A stretch of DNA of 5,167 nt from Hyphomicrobium_A sp041659545 (GTDB lineage Bacteria; Pseudomonadota; Alphaproteobacteria; Rhizobiales; Hyphomicrobiaceae). The stretch is from the NCBI GenBank assembly GCA_041659545.1, contig JBAZYB010000273.1, positions 1-5,167 on the forward strand, given 5' to 3'. Within the stretch, counting starts at the first letter, position 1, and every line of letters begins with the position of its first letter. This document shows positions 1 to 5,167 of the stretch, piece by piece. The translations under genes were made by a program, and so were the position numbers. The notes under the pieces are model-generated. The model did no database searches and had not been told where the DNA came from. It worked only from the letters and a program-made list of their open reading frames with translations.

Positions 1-2751
1 AGCCATGGCCAAGCAATCCTCCGGCGCAATGCCGAGATTCTCACGGATTTGGCGCGACACATCCTGACGGCGTGTACGGGCCGCTTCGAGCTTCGCCTCG
101 GTCCGCGCACGCCCCTCGCGTGCTTCCGACACTGCGCCTTGCGCGGCACGCAGCGCCTGCACGCCCGCGCGCAGTGCAGTGTCGGCTTCGGCGAGCACGT
201 CGGCTGCGACCTGCCGCTCGTGCTCGGCTCCGGCGAGCGCGCTCATCAGTTTGTCGCGCTTCTCCTCGATCATCGCCGGAACGTCGGCAAGGCTGTCGAG
301 TTCGCTCCTGGCCTCGGCGAGGCGCGCCTTCAATGTTTCAACCTGCTGCTCGGCGCCAGCAGAGCGCGTCAGCCAGCGTTCTTGGTCGACGCCGATCGCC
401 GCACTGCGCTCTGCCCGGGCGCGTCGTTCACGTTCGACATCGCTCAGCGCGGCGCGCGCTTCGGCGACGGCAATGCGCCGTGCCTCAGCTTCTGATTTTG
501 CAGTTGCAAGCAGCGGCTCGGGATCTTCCGCGGAGGCGAGCATCGCCACCGCGGCCTCGGCGTCGGCGAGCGATTGTTGCGCGCCGGCAAGCTCCTCCTC
601 GGCCCGCGCGCGAGCGCCCGACACCGCGGCCAGCTTGCTTTCTGTCTCCCGCGCCGCCCGCTCGATCGCTGTAAGGCTCTCACGCGTTTTGGCCAGCATG
701 GCTTGCGCCTCGCGGCCAAGCTTGCGCAAACGCTGCTCCTCGGCGCGCGCGGCTGTGAGTGCTTCCGACGCCTCGCGCTCGGCATCGGTGGTCGCAGCCG
801 CGGCGGTGCGCGCCTCTGCCTCCTCCAGCTCGAGCGAGGAAAGGCGATTGCGTTCGGCGAGCCGTTGCGCTGCCGGCGTGACGCCTTCCGCGGCTGTATA
901 TCCATCCCAACGCCACAGATCGCCGGTGCGCGTGACGAGCCTCTGTCCGGGCTTAAGCGTCGGCTGCAGCTTGTGGCCCTGCTCATGGCTGTCGACGATG
1001 CCGGTCTGGCGCAGACGCCGGTCGAGTTCTGGCGGCGCTTCGACATGCGCTGTGAGTGGGGCAACACCGGTTGGCAGAGTCGGATCGGAACGCGGCACCT
1101 CGACGTGCCGCCAATGCACGGGTGCCTCCTCAGCACCCGGTGCTTCGAGGTCGTCGCCGAGCGCTGCACCAAGCGCTGCCTCGTAGCCGGGGGCGACGCG
1201 TAAGCGATCGAGGATGGGCGGAAACTGGGTCGGACGACCGCCGAGCAGGAGCTTCACCAGCGTTTCACGCTCGGCACGCAGCGAGGCGAGACGAAGCCGG
1301 CATTTGCTGCTGTCCTCCCGCGCAGCGTCCGCGGCAATGACCAGCGTGCGCGCGTTATCCTCGGCGGCCAGCGCCTGCACCTCGAATTTGGCGATCTGAT
1401 CGGCGAGTTGCTGGCCTGCCTCAGTAATCTGTTGCAGCTTGTGGGCGTCCGGCGCCCGCCCAGAAATCTCGCGCGCCTGCGTCTCGAGTTCACCGAGCTG
1501 ACGCGTCAGCCGGGCGATGATCCCCTGGCGTTCGGCGAGGCTCGCGTTGGCGCTCTGCTTGCGTGCGCGGTGTTCCGCGGCTTTGGTGGTCAGCTCTGCG
1601 AGCTTGCCTTCGGCTTCACGCAGTGTTTCCTGCGCCGCGTCGACCCGGGTACGAACCAAGCGTTCGGTATCGCCGGCCTCCGTCTCTGCCGAGCTGAGCC
1701 CTGAGAGTTCGGCCTGGAGATCGGCCAGAATCTGCCGCGCCTCCCCGATCAGCGCCTCCTCGCGCGTAGTGTCGGCCGCTAGCTGCTCGGCGCGCGCGCG
1801 CAACTCCCGCTCGCGTTCAGCGGCACGTTGTGCCTCGCGCTCGAAATTCTCCTGCTCGACGCGCAGTCGGTGAAGGGCGGCTGCCCGCGTCGCCTCCTTC
1901 TGGCGCAAAGGATCCATGCACTCAGCAAGGCGGCCCTCTTCTGTGAGCGCCTTGGATTCGGCTTCCGTGGCGATAGCCAGCGTCGACAGCGCATCGCGCA
2001 GGGCCGTCTCTTCGCCGTCTACGTGCGACTGCGCGCCCGTCCACGCCAGATGCATGAGCAGCGCTTCCTGGCGGCGGATCTCGTCCGAAATTTCCTTGTA
2101 GCGGCGGGCCGCTCGCGCCTGACGCTTGAGGCTCTCCACTTGGCTATTGAGCTGTCCCAGCACGTCTGTAAGGCGCGCCAGATTGGCCTCCGTCGCCTTG
2201 AGGCGCAACTCCGCTTCGTGCCGGCGACTGTGCAGGCCGGCGACACCGGCCGCGTCCTCCAGGATGCGCCGGCGTTGCTCGGGCTTGGCGTTGACGATCT
2301 CGCCGATCTGCCCTTGGCGTACCAGTGCAGGTGACCGCGCGCCGGTGGCCGCGTCCTCAAAGAGGATCTTTACATCGCGCGCCCGCGCCTCGCGGCTGTT
2401 GATGCGATAGGCGCTGCCCGCCTCGCGCTCGATGCGGCGCGTGATCTCGATATGGTCTGAATTGTTGAACTCGGCAGGGGCAAGCCGGGCGCTGTTGTCG
2501 AGGAAGATCGTGACCTCGGCCGAGTTGCGCGCCGGGCGCCCATTGGTGCCCGAGAAGATCACGTCGTCCATGGCGGCCGCGCGCATGCTTTTGTGCGAGG
2601 TCTCGCCCATGACCCAGCGGAGCGCTTCGAGCAGATTGGATTTGCCGCAGCCGTTGGGACCGACGACGCCAGTCAGGCCGGGCTCGATATGAAGCTCGGT
2701 CGGCTCGACGAACGACTTGAAGCCCAACAGCCTCAGGCGAGTGATCTTCAT
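1..2751 (-). CDS. smc: Chromosome partition protein SMC, C-terminus cut by window edge
   Basis: This is the cytoplasmic SMC ATPase, which works with ScpA and ScpB to extrude DNA loops and organise and segregate the chromosome. The window holds 917 codons, open to the left edge. The family is about 1150 residues, so the second head half (LSGG signature, Walker B) lies outside. The N-terminal head (about 1-160) has the start MKITRLRLLGFKSFVEP, Walker A GPNGCGKSN (31-39), an arginine at 57 matching the Bacillus subtilis SMC arginine finger, and the Q-loop region RQGQIGEI (145-152). LEDAAGVAGLHSRRHEA (164-180) leads into the first coiled-coil arm (about 180-498, rich in A, E, R, L and Q). A hinge-like globular stretch follows (about 500-625), then the returning arm (about 628 onward). 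The ATG at 2751 is preceded by GGGAA five bases upstream. It lies 57 bases after a dsbA-like gene. The identification is very secure; hinge limits are estimates. Confidence 0.97.
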   Translation of the reverse strand, partial: MKITRLRLLGFKSFVEPTELHIEPGLTGVVGPNGCGKSNLLEALRWVMGETSHKSMRAAAMDDVIFSGTNGRPARNSAEVTIFLDNSARLAPAEFNNSDHIEITRRIEREAGSAYRINSREARARDVKILFEDAATGARSPALVRQGQIGEIVNAKPEQRRRILEDAAGVAGLHSRRHEAELRLKATEANLARLTDVLGQLNSQVESLKRQARAARRYKEISDEIRRQEALLMHLAWTGAQSHVDGEETALRDALSTLAIATEAESKALTEEGRLAECMDPLRQKEATRAAALHRLRVEQENFEREAQRAAERERELRARAEQLAADTTREEALIGEARQILADLQAELSGLSSAETEAGDTERLVRTRVDAAQETLREAEGKLAELTTKAAEHRARKQSANASLAERQGIIARLTRQLGELETQAREISGRAPDAHKLQQITEAGQQLADQIAKFEVQALAAEDNARTLVIAADAAREDSSKCRLRLASLRAERETLVKLLLGGRPTQFPPILDRLRVAPGYEAALGAALGDDLEAPGAEEAPVHWRHVEVPRSDPTLPTGVAPLTAHVEAPPELDRRLRQTGIVDSHEQGHKLQPTLKPGQRLVTRTGDLWRWDGYTAAEGVTPAAQRLAERNRLSSLELEEAEARTAAAATTDAEREASEALTAARAEEQRLRKLGREAQAMLAKTRESLTAIERAARETESKLAAVSGARARAEEELAGAQQSLADAEAAVAMLASAEDPEPLLATAKSEAEARRIAVAEARAALSDVERERRARAERSAAIGVDQERWLTRSAGAEQQVETLKARLAEARSELDSLADVPAMIEEKRDKLMSALAGAEHERQVAADVLAEADTALRAGVQALRAAQGAVSEAREGRARTEAKLEAARTRRQDVSRQIRENLGIAPEDCLAMA

Positions 2752-2756
2752 AGCGG

Positions 2757-2761
2757 TTCCC
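2757..2761 (-). promoter_or_regulatory. Ribosome binding site of smc
   Basis: On the minus strand GGGAA sits five bases before the smc ATG at 2751. This is a moderate Shine-Dalgarno match, and it supports that start together with the family-typical MKITRLRLLGFKSF beginning. Confidence 0.6.
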
Positions 2762-2763
2762 AA

Positions 2764-2780
2764 ACGCAGCTGATCTGCGT
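2764..2780 (-). other. Small hairpin in the dsbA-smc gap, beside the smc ribosome binding site
   Basis: On the minus strand ACGCAG, loop ATCAG, CTGCGT forms a perfect six-base-pair stem with a five-base loop. It ends two bases before the GGGAA ribosome binding site of smc. No T-tract follows, so it does not resemble an intrinsic terminator. It could be an RNA structure that affects smc translation or processing of the joint transcript, or it could be chance in GC-rich DNA. The stem is seen directly; any role is inference. Confidence 0.35.
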
Positions 2781-2808
2781 CGCTCTGAAAGGCGAAGGCC
2801 GCTTGCAG

Positions 2809-3615
2809 CTAGTTCGGCACTCCCGCCGACGCCGTAGTGGCGCGGCCCGCGAGGAGCGGATCGACCATGGCGCGAATGTCTTCGATCGAGAGCTCTTTCT
2901 TCACCAGCTTGCCCTCGACGAAGAAGTTTGGAGTACCGATGACGCCCAGCTTGCGCCCGCGATCCTTAATCCACTTCAGACCGTCGATCATGGCTTGATT
3001 CTCGCGGCAGGCATCGAACTGCTGCCGAGTCATCCCCACTTGCGAGGCGACTTTGAATATGGGGTCAAGGCGGACCTCCTGCGAGACCCAGGTGGACTGC
3101 TGCTCCATGAATTTACTGTACAGAGTCAAATACTTCTCAGGCGGCGCGCAACGAAGGGCGACGGTTGCCGCTCCCGACGTCTTGCCGATCGGAAACTCGC
3201 GCAGGATGTACCGCACCTTGCCGGTATCCACGTATTCCTTCTTGAACTGCGGATACGTCTTCAGGTGGAAGTTGCGACAGTGTGGGCACGTCAGCGATGC
3301 GTATTCGACGATGGTCACCGGCGCGTTGGGGCGACCGAATGACACCTCCGAAAGCGGGCCCGTCACCATGACATCGGCAATGGTGGGGCTCTCGATCACC
3401 TCGCGCCCCCCTGCCGGCTTGTCGCTCGGATCGGCGAACGGATTGAACCTTTCCGGTCCGGTTCTGGCGGAGTCCTCTGTGCTCGGATAGGCCGAGCCGG
3501 ATCCCGCGTCGGCCGTATCAGGCGCCAAGGCCTTCGTATCGACGAGCGTGCCGCCCCCACACCCTTGGAGTGCGGCCAACACGATCAATCCGGCAAGGGC
3601 GCCCGATATTTTCAC
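2809..3615 (-). CDS. DsbA-like thiol:disulfide oxidoreductase, CPHC active site, putative lipoprotein
   Basis: A 268-residue DsbA-family protein (thioredoxin fold with helical insertion; DSBA/Thioredoxin_4 type) expected to oxidise cysteine pairs in exported proteins. The N-terminus MKISGALAGLIVLAALQGC resembles a lipoprotein signal with LQGC as lipobox, acylated Cys19. Glutamine at -2 is unusual, so membrane anchoring is probable but not certain. Residues 20-90 form a G/S/T/P/D-rich linker. The catalytic domain follows: VTIVEYASLTCPHC with active-site cysteines 110 and 113 (CPHC, as in E. coli DsbA), and the cis-proline loop VIGTPNFFVEG with Pro229. Cys156 and Cys203 form a second pair that may make a structural disulfide, as known in alphaproteobacterial DsbA such as Wolbachia alpha-DsbA1. 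The start is GTG, with only a weak GAAAG before it. It begins 11 bases after a paralogue with a CGHC site, so translation may be coupled. Family is sure; oxidase versus isomerase role and physiological partner are not. Confidence 0.93.
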   Translation of the reverse strand: MKISGALAGLIVLAALQGCGGGTLVDTKALAPDTADAGSGSAYPSTEDSARTGPERFNPFADPSDKPAGGREVIESPTIADVMVTGPLSEVSFGRPNAPVTIVEYASLTCPHCRNFHLKTYPQFKKEYVDTGKVRYILREFPIGKTSGAATVALRCAPPEKYLTLYSKFMEQQSTWVSQEVRLDPIFKVASQVGMTRQQFDACRENQAMIDGLKWIKDRGRKLGVIGTPNFFVEGKLVKKELSIEDIRAMVDPLLAGRATTASAGVPN

Positions 3616-3626
3616 TGTCTTTCGGC

Positions 3627-4313
3627 TCAGCTCTTGGCCAGCAACGGTTCGATCATCTGGTCGAACTTCTCCATGGTCGGTGCGCCGTCGAGCTTCTTGC
3701 CGTTGATGAAAAAAGTTGGGGTGGCGGACACACCGAACACCTCGGAAGCGCGCGTGCGGCCGGCGGTGATTTCATCGAGCAGCTTCTGATCGGTCAGGCA
3801 CTTGTCGAAAGATTCCTGGGTGAAGCCGGCCTGCTTGGCGATCTCGAACAGGCGTGGCACGGGATTGCCTTCACCGAACGCCCACTCGGCCTGCTTCTCG
3901 AACATCACCTCGATGAACGGCATGGCCTTATCCGTCCCGGCGCAGCGTGCCAGCATCGAAGCGGCGGCAGCCAAGTTGTCGAGCGGGAACTCGCGGAAGA
4001 TGTAGCGAACCTTGCCGGTGTCCACGTACTTCTTCTTGATCTCCGGCCAAATCTCTTTGGTGAAGTGGGCGCAGTGCCCGCAAGTCATTGAAGCGTATTC
4101 GACGATCGTGACCTTGGCATCGGCCGGACCCATGGCGACGTCCGGAAGGCCGACCGGTTTCATCAGCTCTTCGACGGGAACCTCGGTCGGCCCCTTTTGC
4201 TGGGCGGAAACCGGCAGGGTCGCTGCCACGCCGAGGGCGCCGGCGCACAGGGCGGCGAGCATATAGCGACGCGAAAGCTCAAGTCGCCCAGGTGAGGTCT
4301 TCGATGCGGACAC
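3627..4313 (-). CDS. DsbA-like thiol:disulfide oxidoreductase, CGHC active site, Tat-like signal
   Basis: A 228-residue DsbA-family periplasmic oxidoreductase. I chose the GTG at 4313 because AAGGAG lies six bases before it. An ATG at 4373 would add 20 residues ahead of the signal peptide and has no clear ribosome binding site. The signal reads SRRYMLAALCAGALGVAA with likely cleavage after LPVSA (residue 37). SRRYML resembles the twin-arginine motif (S/T-R-R-x-F-L-K), although an ordinary Sec signal remains possible. The mature domain has VTIVEYASMTCGHC with Cys78 and Cys81 (CGHC, the dipeptide typical of protein disulfide isomerase), YVDTGKVRYIFREFP, and the cis-proline loop VSATPTFFINGKK with Pro199. 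Cys124 and Cys172 are spaced like the extra pair in the downstream paralogue and may form a second disulfide. It lies 172 bases after the DUF721 gene and 11 bases before the CPHC paralogue. Family certain; redox direction and substrate unknown. Confidence 0.93.
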   Translation of the reverse strand: MSASKTSPGRLELSRRYMLAALCAGALGVAATLPVSAQQKGPTEVPVEELMKPVGLPDVAMGPADAKVTIVEYASMTCGHCAHFTKEIWPEIKKKYVDTGKVRYIFREFPLDNLAAAASMLARCAGTDKAMPFIEVMFEKQAEWAFGEGNPVPRLFEIAKQAGFTQESFDKCLTDQKLLDEITAGRTRASEVFGVSATPTFFINGKKLDGAPTMEKFDQMIEPLLAKS

Positions 4314-4319
4314 GGGTTG

Positions 4320-4325
4320 CTCCTT
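4320..4325 (-). promoter_or_regulatory. Strong ribosome binding site deciding the GTG start of the CGHC dsbA-like gene
   Basis: On the minus strand AAGGAG followed by CAACCC leads straight into GTG at 4313. The match and spacing are near ideal, so translation most likely begins there rather than at the upstream in-frame ATG at 4373. The shorter protein also puts the arginine pair and hydrophobic stretch in a normal place for a signal peptide. Confidence 0.8.
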
Positions 4326-4430
4326 GCCAGAGATAGTAAGACGCGCCCTATTCGGACAGATGCGCGCGGCCATGATGCGTCCAGCCGGGCCCAGCCCGAA
4401 CTACCACGCCACCGGGCGTCGGAATAAGGC

Positions 4431-4460
4431 AAAAACCGCTGCCTTCCAAGTGAAGGAAGC
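4431..4460 (-). terminator. Possible weak intrinsic terminator after the DUF721 gene
   Basis: On the minus strand an imperfect stem of about six base pairs (GC then TTCC, paired with GGAA, a bulged G, then GC) has the loop TTCACTT. It is followed by AGCGG and then five T residues. The stem is short and the T-tract does not follow directly, so termination would be partial at best. Its place 25 bases past the stop codon fits. Confidence 0.3.
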
Positions 4461-4485
4461 TTAATGACTGGTTGAGAGCTGGGCT

Positions 4486-5046
4486 TCAGCGCCCCTGACC
4501 GCGACGCATCAGGCCTGACTTGAGGTTCGAGAGAGCCAAGCGCAGGCGTTCATCGCCGATATCGGCAAGTTCAGGCGCCGCGATCGGGCCCTGCCCACGC
4601 GGCGGTTCTATGGTCCTGGCGGGTGCGGGGCGTTGCGACAGGGGAGCCTGCAGGATGCGCAGTTCCGCCACGGCCCGGTATCCGAAATGACCATTGATGC
4701 GCTCGATGAGCTGGTGCGCCTTGTACTGCACGTCCAGTGCACGAGCCGGCTCCACGCGCACGATCAGCATCGCTCCCGGCCGTCCGGAGCTGCCTTCCTC
4801 GGCGTCTTCGGCATAGCCCGCCCCGCGCGGCCACTTCAGCCTTTCCGGCGAAGTGTAGGTGGCAACGTCCTTGCCGACGATGATGGCCCAGTCGGTGATC
4901 AGCGCCGCAGCGGCAAAGCCGTATTTTTCAAAGGCCTTGTGCGTTAGCTTGGGTACGTAGCTGCCGACAGCGCGTGCCGAAATATAGCCGCGCTGGCGAG
5001 CCTGCTGCGTGAAAGGCGTTCGAGCCGATGCTGTGATGCGAGCCAT
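4486..5046 (-). CDS. DUF721 / DciA-like protein
   Basis: A 186-residue protein of the DUF721 family. The family includes DciA, the ancestral bacterial factor that helps load or activate the replicative helicase DnaB and has a KH-like fold. The core runs over about residues 24-133. Visible blocks are ARAVGSYVPKLTHKAFEKYG (24-43), ALITDWAIIVGKDVA (48-62), TSPERLKWPR (65-74), then a flexible acidic/Gly loop (75-91), MLIVRVEPARALDVQYKAHQ (93-112) and LIERINGHFGYRAVAELRIL (113-132). A Pro/Arg/Ala-rich linker (about 135-163) leads to a helical, basic C-terminal tail (LADIGDERLRLALSNL and beyond). The chosen ATG at 5046 has AGG about six bases upstream. The frame stays open to the window edge, and the further upstream ATG at 5100 lacks a ribosome binding site. 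No signal peptide or membrane segment, so cytoplasmic. In related genomes I recall mutY nearby, but it is not visible here. Helicase-loading function is inferred from the family. Confidence 0.88.
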   Translation of the reverse strand: MARITASARTPFTQQARQRGYISARAVGSYVPKLTHKAFEKYGFAAAALITDWAIIVGKDVATYTSPERLKWPRGAGYAEDAEEGSSGRPGAMLIVRVEPARALDVQYKAHQLIERINGHFGYRAVAELRILQAPLSQRPAPARTIEPPRGQGPIAAPELADIGDERLRLALSNLKSGLMRRGQGR

Positions 5047-5167
5047 TTTCGACCTGATGTAACGCCGAGAGTATCCAGCGGCTGCATCGACGCTTACCAT
5101 CGCAGGATCGATTCGCGGGCGCCGGGAGATCATCCCTTGACTGCTGTTGCGCGCAAGCAACTGCCGC
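5047..5167. other. Sequence upstream of the DUF721 gene, no complete gene
   Basis: This is probably the leader or promoter region of the DUF721 gene, but no convincing -35/-10 pair reads toward it. The DUF721 frame is open through the whole stretch, so a longer N-terminus cannot be excluded; the extra residues look unlike the family. On the plus strand CTTGAC (5136-5141) resembles an alphaproteobacterial -35 box. It could belong to a divergent gene beyond the edge, but the expected -10 position has no good match. A perfect palindrome, TTGCGCGCAA, lies at 5147-5156. Confidence 0.4.

Larger units (their letters stand above)
4314..4485. other. Intergenic region between the DUF721 gene and the dsbA-like pair
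   Basis: This 172-base stretch holds no convincing small gene. On the minus strand, just after the DUF721 stop, an imperfect inverted repeat (4441-4460, GCTTCC/GGAAGGC with one bulged G and a seven-base loop) is followed after five bases by TTTTT (4431-4435). It may be a weak intrinsic terminator. A second small inverted repeat, ACGCC/GGCGT around ACCG, lies at 4406-4419. A TACTAT sequence near 4336-4341 resembles a -10 box, but has no good -35 and would leave a very short leader. The space could hold a promoter for dsbA-dsbA-smc; I cannot point to one with confidence. Confidence 0.5.

Noticed and set aside
1..6. smc as a truncated pseudogene
   Set aside because: The missing C-terminal part is due to the window edge; no stop or frameshift is seen in 917 codons.
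49..2692. Many long open frames on the plus strand and in other minus frames over 1-2750
   Set aside because: They lie across smc, whose own minus frame is open from 2751 to the window edge and has clear family motifs. The other translations are low-complexity Ala/Arg/Ser-rich strings typical of GC-rich shadows.
2593..3342. Plus-strand frame of 249 codons spanning the smc start and the CPHC dsbA-like gene
   Set aside because: It crosses two real genes on the opposite strand, has no recognisable domain, and its product reads like antisense of the oxidoreductase.
3570..4091. Plus-strand frame opposite the CGHC dsbA-like gene
   Set aside because: No domain or convincing start; explained as antisense to a well-supported gene.
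4336..4341. TACTAT as -10 box of a promoter for the dsbA-like pair
   Set aside because: No acceptable -35 at 16-18 bases and it would place the transcript start almost on the ribosome binding site.
5047..5160. N-terminal extension of the DUF721 protein to a TTG at 5160 or ATG at 5100
   Set aside because: No ribosome binding site at either, and the added residues do not look like the family; the ATG at 5046 has a reasonable AGG upstream.

Overview
The window looks chromosomal and comes from a GC-rich alphaproteobacterium, most likely of the Hyphomicrobiales (Rhizobiales). This rests on the high GC content, the codon bias, the wording of the DUF721 protein (AVGSYVPxLT and ERLKWP blocks) and the gene order DUF721 - DsbA-like - smc, which I recall from that group. 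No database search was possible, so the taxonomic call is inference.

All four supported genes lie on the minus strand and read from right to left. From the right edge: about 120 bases of probable upstream sequence (5047-5167); a DUF721/DciA-like protein (4486-5046); a 172-base gap (4314-4485); a DsbA-like thiol oxidoreductase with a CGHC active site and a twin-arginine-like signal (3627-4313); an 11-base gap; a second DsbA-like protein with a CPHC active site and a lipoprotein signal (2809-3615); a 57-base gap with a small hairpin; then smc (2751 down to the left edge). smc is cut by the window after 917 codons. Its frame is open throughout, so the long plus-strand reading frames over 1-2750 are antisense shadows.

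The last three genes are closely spaced and probably co-transcribed. They combine two jobs: disulfide formation in periplasmic proteins (the tandem DsbA pair) and chromosome maintenance (SMC, plus the DciA-like protein, whose relatives help load or activate the replicative helicase). The link between these jobs looks like conserved neighbourhood rather than one pathway.

I see no mobile element, RNA gene, CRISPR array or plainly novel system. The points most worth a second look are the tandem DsbA pair with different active sites and different predicted targeting, the GTG start of the CGHC paralogue, the divergent SMC hinge, and the hairpin beside the smc ribosome binding site.
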